Shown: positions 7,125 through 14,043, numbered from the stretch's first letter. The stretch: 15,947 nucleotides of DNA from JACQAI01 sp035507915 (GCA_035507915.1 DATJNS010000027.1:1-15947); one strand, 5' to 3'. Notes: generated from the letters alone by a model not told the origin. Numbers and translations: made by a program.

Positions 7125-9023
7125 TCAGCGCTTGGCGTAGCCGACCGACTGCAGGGTCGCGCCGATCTCGTCGAGGATCGCGGGATCGTCGATCGTCGCC
7201 GGTGGCTTGTAGTCGAGCCCGTCGGCGATCTTCTGCATGGTGCCGCGCAAGATCTTGCCCGAGCGCGTCTTGGGCAGGCGCTTCACGACGGTCGCGGTCT
7301 TGAACGAGGCGACCGGACCGATGCGATCGCGCACCAGTGCGACCAGCTCACCCGCGATATCCGCGTCGGCGCGCTCGACGCCGGCCTTGAGCACGACGAA
7401 GCCAAGCGGCACCTGACCCTTGATCGCGTCGGCGACGCCGATCACCGCGCACTCCGCGACGTCGGGGTGGGAGGCCAGCACCTCCTCCATGCCGCCGGTC
7501 GACAGGCGGTGCCCGGCGACGTTGATGATGTCGTCGGTGCGCGCCATCACGGAGATGTAGCCGTCGGCGTCGATGAAGCCGGCGTCGCCGGTCTTGTAGT
7601 AGCCGTCGAACTCCTTGAGGTACGACGCCACGTAGCCCTGGTCGTTGTGCCACAAGGTCGGCAGCGCGCCCGGCGGCAGCGGCAGCTTGATGACCAGCGA
7701 GCCGATCTGGCCGGCCGCCACCGGCTGCTTGTCGGCATCGACCACCTGCACGTCCCAACCCGGCACCGCGCGGGTCGGCGAGCCCGGCTTGACGGGCAGG
7801 CGTTCCAGTCCGAGGCAGTTGGCGGCGACCGGCCAGCCGGTCTCGGTCTGCCACCAGTGATCGATCACCGGCACCTTGAGCTGCTCCTCGGCCCAGCGCA
7901 GCGTGTCGGGATCGCAGCGCTCGCCGGCCAGGAACAGCGCGCGAAACTCGGCGAGATCGTACGTCTTGAGCAGCGCGCCCTGCGGATCCTCGCGCCGGAT
8001 CGCGCGGAACGCGGTCGGCGCGGTGAACATCACCTTGACGCCGTGCTCGGCGATCACGCGCCAGAACGCGCCGGCGTCGGGCGTGCCGACCGGCTTGCCC
8101 TCGTAGAGCAAGGTCGTGCAGCCGTGGATCAGCGGCGCGTAGACGATATAGGAGTGGCCGACCACCCAGCCGACGTCCGACGCGGTCCAGAACACCTCGC
8201 CGGGCTCGAGGCCGTAGATGTGGCGCATGCTCCATTCGAGCGCCACCAGGTGGCCGCCATTGTCGCGCACCACGCCCTTGGGGATCCCCGTGGTGCCCGA
8301 GGTGTAGAGGATGTAGAGCGGATCGGTCGCGCCGACCGGCACGCAGTCGACCGGCGCCGCGCGATCGACCGCGGCGTGCCAGTCGAGATCGCGCCCCGCG
8401 ATCAGGCTCGCGGTCTGCTCGGGACGCTGCAGGATGATGCAGCGCTCGGGCTTGCTGGTCGCCATCGCGAGCGCGGCGTCGAGCAGCGGCTTGTAGGGCA
8501 CGACGCGGCCGGGCTCGATGCCGCAGCTCGCCGCCACGATCAGCTTCGGCTTGGCGTCGTCGATGCGCGTCTTGAGCTCGTTGGCCGCGAAGCCGCCGAA
8601 CACCACCGAATGGACCGCGCCAAGCCGCGCCGAGGCCAGCATCGCGATCACGGCCTCGGGCACCATCGGCATGTAGATCAGCACGCGGTCGCCGACGCCG
8701 ACGCCCTGCGCGCGCATCGCGCCGGCGCAGCGCGCCACCTGGTCGCGCAGCTCCGCGTAGGTGAAGCGGCGCTGCGCGCCCGAGACCGGGCTGTCGTAGA
8801 TCAGCGCGGTCTGCGCGCCGCGGCCGGCGGCGACGTGACGGTCGAGCGCGTTGTGGCAGGTGTTGACCTGGCCGCCGGTGAACCAGCGATAGAACGGCGG
8901 ATTGGAGCGGTCGAGCACGCGCTCCCAGGGCTTCACCCAGTCGATCGCGCGCGCCGCCTCGCCCCAGAAACCCTCGGGATCCTCGAGCGACCGCCTGTGG
9001 GTCGCCGCATGTTCGCCGGCCAT
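7125..9023 (-). CDS. prpE: Propionyl-CoA synthetase
   Basis: The 632-residue protein is a full-length member of the acetyl/propionyl-CoA synthetase branch of ANL enzymes. It adenylates propionate with ATP and transfers it to CoA in the cytoplasm. Motifs are YTSGTTGIPKG (240-250), DHWWQTETGW (388-397), YYKTGDAG (475-482), DDIINVAGHRLSTG (497-510) and the C-terminal KTRSGKILRG with catalytic Lys590. The stretches VVRDNGGHLVALEWSM and WQTETGWPVAANCLG are, from memory, typical of PrpE rather than Acs. No prpB/C/D genes are in view, so the product may enter the methylmalonyl route or polymer synthesis instead. The start ATG 9023 has only a weak GGTGA upstream. It is divergent from another acyl-CoA ligase. 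Lys590 is the usual acetylation control site; no acetyltransferase gene is nearby. Confidence 0.93.
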   Translation of the reverse strand: MAGEHAATHRRSLEDPEGFWGEAARAIDWVKPWERVLDRSNPPFYRWFTGGQVNTCHNALDRHVAAGRGAQTALIYDSPVSGAQRRFTYAELRDQVARCAGAMRAQGVGVGDRVLIYMPMVPEAVIAMLASARLGAVHSVVFGGFAANELKTRIDDAKPKLIVAASCGIEPGRVVPYKPLLDAALAMATSKPERCIILQRPEQTASLIAGRDLDWHAAVDRAAPVDCVPVGATDPLYILYTSGTTGIPKGVVRDNGGHLVALEWSMRHIYGLEPGEVFWTASDVGWVVGHSYIVYAPLIHGCTTLLYEGKPVGTPDAGAFWRVIAEHGVKVMFTAPTAFRAIRREDPQGALLKTYDLAEFRALFLAGERCDPDTLRWAEEQLKVPVIDHWWQTETGWPVAANCLGLERLPVKPGSPTRAVPGWDVQVVDADKQPVAAGQIGSLVIKLPLPPGALPTLWHNDQGYVASYLKEFDGYYKTGDAGFIDADGYISVMARTDDIINVAGHRLSTGGMEEVLASHPDVAECAVIGVADAIKGQVPLGFVVLKAGVERADADIAGELVALVRDRIGPVASFKTATVVKRLPKTRSGKILRGTMQKIADGLDYKPPATIDDPAILDEIGATLQSVGYAKR

Positions 9024-9087
9024 CGCTTCACCCGTTCGGCGTGACGTTTCCTGCCTCCGAGGATTCCCCCCGGCACACGGCAGACGC

Positions 9088-9118
9088 TATAGTGAAATAA
9101 AGTGCTGGCGCATGCCAG
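9088..9118 (+). promoter_or_regulatory. Probable -10 and leader dyad of the acyl-CoA ligase gene
   Basis: TATAGT at 9088-9093 is a good -10 with only a poor -35 (TTCCCC, 18 bases upstream), which suggests an activator-dependent or weak promoter. CTGGC-GCAT-GCCAG (9105-9118) lies just after the predicted transcription start and before the GGGAGA ribosome site, where it could serve as an operator or a small hairpin. Confidence 0.4.
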
Positions 9119-9144
9119 CGAACCACAAGTCGGGAGAAATACGG

Positions 9145-10791
9145 ATGGACGGGAGGACCAGTCTCGGGCCTTCGCACATCTACGAAGCGGGCCTGGGCCG
9201 CAACCCGGCCAACTACGCGCCGCTGACGCCGCTCGGCTTTCTCGAGCGCACGGCGGCCGTGTTCCCCGACCACCCGGCGGTCGTCTACGGCGCGCAGCGG
9301 CGCAGCTATGCGGAATTCTATGCGCGCAGCCGGCGGCTCGCCGCGGCCTTGAGCGCGCGCGGCATCGGGCTCGGCGACACCGTGTCGGCGATGCTGCCCA
9401 ACGTGCCCGCGATGCTGGAGGCGCATTACGGCGTGCCGATGATCGGCGCAGTGCTCAACGCGCTCAACATCCGGCTCGACGCCGAGTCGATCGCCTTCAT
9501 GCTGCAGCATTGCGAAGCCAAGGTGCTGCTGACCGATCGCGAGTTCTCCGGCGTGATCGCCAAGGCGCTGACGCAGCTCGAGCGCAAGCCGCTGGTGATC
9601 GACGTCGACGATCCGGCAGCGACCGGCGAACCGGTCGGCGCCATCGAGTATGAGGCGTTCCTCGCCGGCGGCGATCCCGACTTCCCGTGGTCGCCGCCCG
9701 CCGACGAATGGCAGGCGATCTCGGTCAACTACACCTCGGGCACCACCGGCAATCCCAAGGGCGTGGTCTATCCGCATCGCGGCACCTATCTCAACGCGCT
9801 CGGCAACGCCGCCGCCTGGGCAATGCCGCATCATCCCGTCTATCTGTGGACCCTGCCGATGTTCCACTGCAACGGCTGGTGCTTCACCTGGACCGTCACG
9901 GCCTACGCCGGCACGCACGTGTGCCTGCGGCGCGTCGAGCCGAGGCCGGTCTTCGAGGCGATCGCGCGCGAGCGCGTCACGCACATGTGCGGCGCGCCGA
10001 TCGTGATGAACATGCTGGTCAACGCCAAGGCCGCGGACCGCAGCGCGCTGCCCCATCGCGTGCAGGTGATGACGGCGGGTTCGGCGCCGCCCGCCGCGGT
10101 CATCGAGGCGATGGAGGCGCAGGGCTTCGACGTCACCCACGTCTACGGCTTGACCGAGGTGCTCGGTCCCAACGTGATCTGCGCGTGGCACCAGGAGTGG
10201 GACGCGCGGCCGAGCGCCGAGCGCGCCGGCCTCAAGGCGCGCCAGGGCGTGCGCTACCCGGTCGAGGAAGGCCTGACGGTCGCCGATCCCGAGACCATGG
10301 CGCCGGTGCCGGCCGACGGCACGACCATGGGCGAGGTCATGATGCGCGGCAACGTGATGATGAAGGGCTATCTCAAGAACCCGACGGCGACCGACGCGGC
10401 GTTCAAGCACGGCTGGTTTCACACCGGCGACCTCGCCGTGATGCATCCCGACGGCTACATCGAGCTCAAGGATCGCTCGAAGGACATCATCATCTCGGGC
10501 GGCGAGAACATCTCGACCATCGAGGTCGAGAGCGTGCTCTACCGCCACCCCGCGATCCTCGAGGCCGCCGTGGTCGCGCGTCCGGACGCCAAGTGGGGCG
10601 AGACGCCGTGCGCCTTCGTGACGCTCAAGGACGGCGCGCAGGCGAGCGCGGACGACATCATCGGTTATTGCCGCGACAACCTCGCCCACTTCAAGGCGCC
10701 GCGCGCCGTGGTGTTCGGCCCGCTGCCGAAAACCTCGACCGGCAAGATTCAAAAATTCACGTTGCGCGACCGCGCGAAGGCGCTGTCGTAG
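9145..10791 (+). CDS. AMP-dependent acyl-CoA synthetase (medium-chain AlkK / DmdB-like)
   Basis: The 548-residue ANL-family ligase has YTSGTTGNPKG (196-206), YGLTE (334-338), GWFHTGDL (423-430), DRSKDIIISGGENIS (443-457) and catalytic Lys534 in KTSTGKIQK. It should activate a carboxylic acid to its CoA thioester via an acyl-adenylate. The segment LWTLPMFHCNGWCFTWTVTAYAG is typical, from memory, of the group holding medium-chain ligases (AlkK type) and 3-methylmercaptopropionate-CoA ligase (DmdB). The exact substrate cannot be settled. ATG 9145 was chosen because GGGAG (9132-9136) lies 8 bases upstream; upstream in-frame starts overlap prpE and the -10. It is 121 bases from the divergent prpE, and the two enzymes are from clearly different subfamilies, so this is not a recent duplication. 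Confidence 0.92.
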   Translation: MDGRTSLGPSHIYEAGLGRNPANYAPLTPLGFLERTAAVFPDHPAVVYGAQRRSYAEFYARSRRLAAALSARGIGLGDTVSAMLPNVPAMLEAHYGVPMIGAVLNALNIRLDAESIAFMLQHCEAKVLLTDREFSGVIAKALTQLERKPLVIDVDDPAATGEPVGAIEYEAFLAGGDPDFPWSPPADEWQAISVNYTSGTTGNPKGVVYPHRGTYLNALGNAAAWAMPHHPVYLWTLPMFHCNGWCFTWTVTAYAGTHVCLRRVEPRPVFEAIARERVTHMCGAPIVMNMLVNAKAADRSALPHRVQVMTAGSAPPAAVIEAMEAQGFDVTHVYGLTEVLGPNVICAWHQEWDARPSAERAGLKARQGVRYPVEEGLTVADPETMAPVPADGTTMGEVMMRGNVMMKGYLKNPTATDAAFKHGWFHTGDLAVMHPDGYIELKDRSKDIIISGGENISTIEVESVLYRHPAILEAAVVARPDAKWGETPCAFVTLKDGAQASADDIIGYCRDNLAHFKAPRAVVFGPLPKTSTGKIQKFTLRDRAKALS

Positions 10792-10843
10792 GCCACTGCC
10801 GGTCTTGGCGCCGCCGGGGAGCGACGGCGGAGGACGAGAAGCC

Positions 10844-11014
10844 CTAGCGCGCCGTGGTCAGGCGGGCGATCTCGTCCTTGATTCGTAGTTTTTGGCGCTT
10901 CAGATCGTGGATCACCGCCTCGTCGGGCCGCGGCCGGCCAGCCTCGCTCTGGAGCGTCGCTTCGAGCGAGGCATGTTTGCTTTTCAGCGACTCGAGATGC
11001 TCATCCATGGTCAT
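10844..11014 (-). CDS. DUF465 (YdcH-like) small helical protein, 56 residues
   Basis: The minus-strand frame reads MTMDEHLESLKSKHASLEAT and ends with VIHDLKRQKLRIKDEIARL, a helical hairpin with the DUF465/YdcH pattern in which a Lys/Arg-rich L-K-R-x-K-L-x-x-K-D-x-I motif closes the second helix. The family's role is unknown. AAGGA at 11021-11025 is 6 bases before ATG 11014; an internal ATG at 11008 is possible. An inverted repeat (11028-11054) sits immediately upstream of the ribosome site. The TIGR02444 gene lies 113 bases upstream on the same strand. The protein is easily missed because of its size. Confidence 0.82.
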   Translation of the reverse strand: MTMDEHLESLKSKHASLEATLQSEAGRPRPDEAVIHDLKRQKLRIKDEIARLTTAR

Positions 11015-11027
11015 CGAGAATCCTTCC

Positions 11028-11054
11028 GGATAACGCCGTAGAGCAGGGTTATCC
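11028..11054 (-). promoter_or_regulatory. Leader inverted repeat just before the DUF465 ribosome site
   Basis: GGATAAC (11028-11034) and GTTATCC (11048-11054) are perfect 7-base inverted repeats with a 13-base loop, ending 2 bases from the AAGGA of the DUF465 gene. It could be an operator, or a hairpin affecting translation. No regulator is assigned. Confidence 0.35.
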
Positions 11055-11127
11055 TACGCCTCCCATGGCCCCGGGAAAGCACAAATTTGGCTTACAGAAC
11101 CGCACCTAACCCACCGCGGAAGCGCTT

Positions 11128-11676
11128 CTAAATCGCAGTCGCGAGCGCGGTTTCGAAGGTCGCCAAGGCGGCCTCGTCGCGTGCCGGCTGGCCGCCCGGC
11201 AGGACCGCCAGATAGGCCCGAATGTTGGCGAGCGCGGCGGCCCGGCGGCCGGCCGCGTCGTCGTCCCGGTCGGGCGCCGCAGGCAGCGCCGCGAGCCGTC
11301 CTGCGAGTGCCTGTTGGGCGAGCTTCTCGGCCTCGATCTCGAGCGCCGCGACCTGGCGCCGCAGCACCGCCGCCGGCTCGCCGAGCGCGGCCCAGTCGGC
11401 CCCGAAATCCACCCCGGCGCCGGGCTTGAGCGCCCGCCGGACCTGGCGCAGCCGGCCGACGACCTCCCGGGCCCAGGGCGCCAGCGCGGCGCGGCAGGCG
11501 GCGAGCTCCCCGGCGTCGATCCGACCGCGCCCGCTGATCCCCACGAACGCCGCGTAGAGCACCAGATTGACGTCGGCGCCGCGCCGCTCCTGCAGATCGA
11601 GGCACGCGGCGGCCACCCCCGGCGCGCCATACACGGCCAGCGAGAATTTCCACATTGGATGCTGGTCAAATTCCAT
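11128..11676 (-). CDS. TIGR02444-family (DUF2390-like) protein, unknown function
   Basis: The 182-residue protein starts MEFDQHPMWKFSLAVYGAPGVAAACLDLQERRGADVNLVLYAAF. I recognise this as the N-terminal signature of the TIGR02444 family: a W-x-F-S-L-x-x-Y segment, then a C-L-x-L-Q / G-A-D-V-N-L segment. It is a mostly helical cytoplasmic protein without signal peptide or membrane span, and has no known activity. The rest is alanine- and arginine-rich helix. ATG 11676 precedes the conserved motif by only a few residues; ATG 11655 (MWKFSL) is an alternative, and neither has a strong ribosome site. It sits between two DUF465 genes, one downstream on the same strand and one divergent, a neighbourhood whose meaning is unknown. 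Confidence 0.8.
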   Translation of the reverse strand: MEFDQHPMWKFSLAVYGAPGVAAACLDLQERRGADVNLVLYAAFVGISGRGRIDAGELAACRAALAPWAREVVGRLRQVRRALKPGAGVDFGADWAALGEPAAVLRRQVAALEIEAEKLAQQALAGRLAALPAAPDRDDDAAGRRAAALANIRAYLAVLPGGQPARDEAALATFETALATAI

Positions 11677-11802
11677 CCGGGCCCCGATACAACGGGCAGC
11701 AATTGGGATATCCTGGCTGGTGCCGGTGCAGCCGAGCGGGGGACCGCGACTGCCCCGCGCGCCCCCTGTTCGGGAAAGCCTGCCCTTCAGGCTGCCGTGC
11801 CC

Positions 11803-12003
11803 ATGGACGATGTCGAGACCGTACGCCGGCGATTGGAGGGGCTCAAGCAGGAGCACCGCGATCTCGACGACGTGATCGCGCGGATCACCGAGGCAGGGCC
11901 GTTCGACCAGCTCCAGATGCAGCGCCTCAAGAAGCGCAAGCTGATCCTCAAGGACCAGATCACGAAGCTCGAGAGCGAGCTCCATCCCGACATCATCGCC
12001 TGA
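11803..12003 (+). CDS. DUF465 (YdcH-like) small helical protein, 66 residues
   Basis: The product reads MDDVETVRRRLEGLKQEHRDLDDVIARI and then DQLQMQRLKKRKLILKDQI, the classical DUF465 helical hairpin with E-H-R-x-L-D and L-Q-R-L-K-K-R-K-L motifs. Function is unknown; cytoplasmic. ATG 11803 matches the family start; the upstream bases (CAGGCTG) give only a weak ribosome site, and the much longer in-frame extension back to 11314 is antisense to the TIGR02444 gene and rejected. It precedes purE by 133 bases on the same strand, but purE has its own strong promoter. The second DUF465 protein of this window (10844-11014) is more divergent, so the two are not a recent tandem copy. Confidence 0.9.
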   Translation: MDDVETVRRRLEGLKQEHRDLDDVIARITEAGPFDQLQMQRLKKRKLILKDQITKLESELHPDIIA

Positions 12004-12082
12004 CCGGAAGCCGGACGACGCGAGCCCGCAGCCGGATCGACGTCCGGTGTCCGGCCTGCTCGATTCCCCGCTCTCGACCAGC

Positions 12083-12110
12083 TTGTGTCACCGATGCGCG
12101 CACCTATAAT
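12083..12110 (+). promoter_or_regulatory. Predicted strong sigma70-type promoter of purE
   Basis: TTGTGT (12083-12088), a 16-base spacer and a perfect TATAAT (12105-12110) end 26 bases before the purE ATG, which would give a leader of about 20 bases carrying GGAGGAG. It is the best -10 in the window together with that of the Lrp gene. Confidence 0.6.
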
Positions 12111-12136
12111 CGCGGCTTTTGCGGAGGAGCGAGCGA

Positions 12137-12637
12137 ATGGGTGCAGCGCTGGTCGGCGTGATCATGGGCAGCCAGAGCGACTGGGAGACGATGCGTCACG
12201 CCTGCGCGACGCTCGACACGCTCGGCATCGCCAACGAGGCGCGCATCGTCTCGGCGCATCGCACGCCCGACCGTGCGCTCGAGTACGCGCGCTCGGCGCG
12301 CGAACGCGGCCTCAAGGTGATCATCGCCGGTGCCGGCGCCGCCGCGCACCTCGCCGGCGTGATGGCGGCGCTGACACCGCTGCCGGTGCTCGGCGTGCCG
12401 ATGGAGAGCCAGGCGCTCAAGGGCATGGATAGCCTCTTGTCGATCGTCCAGATGCCGGCGGGCATCCCGGTCGGCACCTTGGCGATCGGCCGCTCGGGCG
12501 CGGTCAATGCGGCGCTGCTCGCGGGCGCCGTGCTGGCGCTCAGCGATGCCAAGATCGCCGCCGCGCTCGATGCCTTCCGCGCGCGCCAGACCAAGGCGGT
12601 GCCCGAGACGCCCGACGTGACCGTGAAACCGGCCTGA
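12137..12637 (+). CDS. purE: N5-carboxyaminoimidazole ribonucleotide mutase
   Basis: The 166-residue protein is full length for PurE. It carries GSQSDW (11-16), SAHRTPD (39-45, with His41), GAGAAAHLAG (65-74, with His71) and DSLLSIVQMPAGIPVGTLAIG (98-118). Class I PurE moves the carboxyl group of N5-CAIR to give CAIR in purine synthesis, using the N5-CAIR made by PurK. The sequence is class I-like, although the usual GAGGAAHLPG appears as GAGAAAHLAG. ATG 12137 is fixed by GGAGGAG at 12123-12129, 7 bases upstream. In many alphaproteobacteria purK follows directly; here a palindromic element and a convergent COQ9 gene follow instead, so PurK must be encoded elsewhere or replaced. Confidence 0.96.
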   Translation: MGAALVGVIMGSQSDWETMRHACATLDTLGIANEARIVSAHRTPDRALEYARSARERGLKVIIAGAGAAAHLAGVMAALTPLPVLGVPMESQALKGMDSLLSIVQMPAGIPVGTLAIGRSGAVNAALLAGAVLALSDAKIAAALDAFRARQTKAVPETPDVTVKPA

Positions 12638-12654
12638 CGCCGCCGATCATCGCC

Positions 12655-12800
12655 AGCGCGCCAGGGCGAAGCCCGCGAGCGCCAACCAAAGCAAGCGCGG
12701 CAGGGCGAAGCCCGCGAGCGCCAGCCAAAGCCAGCGCGGCGGGTCTGGGCACGAGCTAGCGAGTCTTTTCGCGCTCGCGGGCGCTACGCGCCCTGCCGCG
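12655..12800 (+). repeat. REPIN/BIME-like palindromic element, copy B (146 bp, one arm duplicated)
   Basis: The element begins AGCGCGCCAGGGCGAAGCCC and ends CGCGCCCTGCCGCG. It aligns end to end with the minus-strand reading of copy A (5941-6048), except that its left arm is present twice in tandem: 12655-12693 and 12694-12732, each 39 bases with 3 differences. The inverted right arm is 12771-12800. Each arm contains its own small hairpin (GGGC-GAA-GCCC in the left arm). It fills the gap between convergent purE (17 bases away) and the COQ9 gene, whose stop codon starts at 12801. Confidence 0.75.
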
Positions 12801-13448
12801 TCAGCGCAGCACCGGCGGACGGAACAGGCGCAGCGGGCTGGGCAAGCCGCGCGCCAGCACGCGCGCCCGTTCGGTCATCTTCCCGATCAGCCTGGGCAGG
12901 CGCATGACCTGATCGAGCCGGCGTTCGAGGAAACCCCAGGTTTCAGCGGCGCCCTCGGAGCGGTCGTCGAGCCAATACAGCACCGTCGCGGCATAGACGC
13001 CGGCAAGCAGAGCGCGCTTGGTGTAGAAATTGTGATCGGTCGAGCGGTCGCCGACCGCATACCAGATCGTGTCCACCGTGCGATAGAGCAGCCGCGTGCC
13101 GAGCGCCGCGTTGCGCGGCAGCGCGAGGAACGACAACGCGCGGCGCATCGCCTCGCGCTGCGACGCCATCCCGGTCAACCGGAGCTTGATCGCCAGCGCG
13201 ACGCGCTCGCGAACCTTGAGGGCGCCGAGATCGACCGTGGCGAGCCCGTCGATCATGCGCTCGTCGTTGGTCGCCGCCCAATATTCGATGAGGTCGCGCG
13301 CGCCGTCGGGAAACGCCGCCTCGATGTCGGCCGGCGCGAGCGCGAGGTCGCGTGCGGCGCGGCGCAGCGCGGCATCCGACCAGCCCTCGAACGGCACTTC
13401 GCCGACGGCGGCCGCGGCGAGCGCAGGGCGCAGCGCGTCAGGTTCCAT
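12801..13448 (-). CDS. COQ9-family ubiquinone biosynthesis protein
   Basis: The 215-residue protein shows the COQ9 signature DRSTDHNFYTKRALLAGVYAATVLYWLDDRS (about 135-165). It has the preceding helical domain with the TetR-like fold known for this family (EGWSDAALRRAARDLAL near residues 21-37) and a C-terminal amphipathic helix rich in Arg and Leu. In eukaryotes COQ9 binds lipid and presents quinone intermediates to the COQ7 hydroxylase at the membrane; a similar role in bacterial ubiquinone synthesis is inferred. ATG 13448 lies inside the last codons of def (11-base overlap), and GGAGG sits 6 bases upstream, so translation is likely coupled to def. Its stop codon abuts repeat copy B. Confidence 0.9.
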   Translation of the reverse strand: MEPDALRPALAAAAVGEVPFEGWSDAALRRAARDLALAPADIEAAFPDGARDLIEYWAATNDERMIDGLATVDLGALKVRERVALAIKLRLTGMASQREAMRRALSFLALPRNAALGTRLLYRTVDTIWYAVGDRSTDHNFYTKRALLAGVYAATVLYWLDDRSEGAAETWGFLERRLDQVMRLPRLIGKMTERARVLARGLPSPLRLFRPPVLR

Positions 13449-14007
13449 CGACCGCCTCCGCCTCCGCCGCCGCCCCTTCGGCCGCCGCCGCGCGAGCGAA
13501 CTCCTCGACGAAACCGAGCGTGCCGAGGTCGGTCATCCGGCTCGGATAGAGTCGGCCGTCGAGATGGTCGCACTCGTGCTGGACGACGCGGGCATGGAAC
13601 CCCGCGACCGTGCGCTCGATCGGCGCGCCGTCGAGCCCGACCGCGCTGTAGCGGATGCGCCGCCAGCGCGGCACCAGGCCGCGCAGACCCGGCAGCGACA
13701 GGCAGCCCTCCCAGTCGTCGACCAGCTCCCGGCCGAGCGGCGTGATGACCGGATTGATCAGAGCGGTCAGCGGCAGCGGCGAGTCCTCGGGATCGTCGGT
13801 CAGGCGCCGCTCCGGCACGAAGAAGAGCACCAGGCGCAGCGACACCCCGACCTGCGGCGCCGCGAGCCCGACGCCGCCCGCCTCCTCCATGGTCGCCGTC
13901 ATGGCGTCGACCAGGCGCGCGAGCTCGGGGTCGGTCGGGTCGCCGACCGGTTGGGCCACCTGGCGCAGGACCGGATGGCCGGCCCGAACGATCGAGAGGC
14001 TCGTCAT
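13438..14007 (-). CDS. def: Peptide deformylase
   Basis: The 189-residue protein removes the formyl group from nascent proteins in the cytoplasm. All three metal/active-site motifs are present: GGVGLAAPQ (44-52), EGCLS with Cys102, and HECDH (144-148) with catalytic Glu145. A short insertion (RRLTDDPEDSPLP, about 67-79) and an Ala/Glu-rich tail are lineage features. The usual downstream partner fmt is absent; COQ9 overlaps instead. ATG 14007 starts at the conserved SIVRAGHPVLR segment; ATG 14070 would add 21 residues that overlap the promoter and are unlike the family. No ribosome site precedes 14007, and the best promoter ends only 7 bases upstream, so the mRNA may be leaderless. Confidence 0.95.
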   Translation of the reverse strand: MTSLSIVRAGHPVLRQVAQPVGDPTDPELARLVDAMTATMEEAGGVGLAAPQVGVSLRLVLFFVPERRLTDDPEDSPLPLTALINPVITPLGRELVDDWEGCLSLPGLRGLVPRWRRIRYSAVGLDGAPIERTVAGFHARVVQHECDHLDGRLYPSRMTDLGTLGFVEEFARAAAAEGAAAEAEAVDGT

Positions 14008-14014
14008 GGTTGGC

Positions 14015-14043
14015 AATATGGCGAGCCGCCCCGGCCGGGTAAA
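14015..14043 (-). promoter_or_regulatory. Predicted def-COQ9 promoter placed for a near-leaderless transcript
   Basis: On the minus strand TTTACC (14038-14043) and CATATT (14015-14020) are 17 bases apart. Transcription would start around 14007-14009, at or next to the def ATG (14005-14007), and no purine-rich ribosome site is visible. The motif is seen; leaderless translation is inferred. Confidence 0.4.

Noticed and set aside
7467..9044. 525-codon plus-strand frame opposite prpE
   Set aside because: Same reason: all PrpE motifs are on the minus strand, and this frame has no recognisable protein features.
9028..10752. 574-codon minus-strand frame opposite the acyl-CoA ligase
   Set aside because: It is the codon-aligned mirror of a well-supported enzyme gene, with His/Arg/Asp-rich composition and no domain.
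10811..10830. CCGCCG/CGGCGG hairpin after the acyl-CoA ligase as a terminator
   Set aside because: Six base pairs with an 8-base loop and no T-run; such dyads are common by chance at this GC content.
12655..12740. Possible short CRISPR array (two 39-base direct repeats)
   Set aside because: The units adjoin without unique spacers, contain inner hairpins, and belong to a larger palindromic element seen again at 5941-6048; no cas genes are present.
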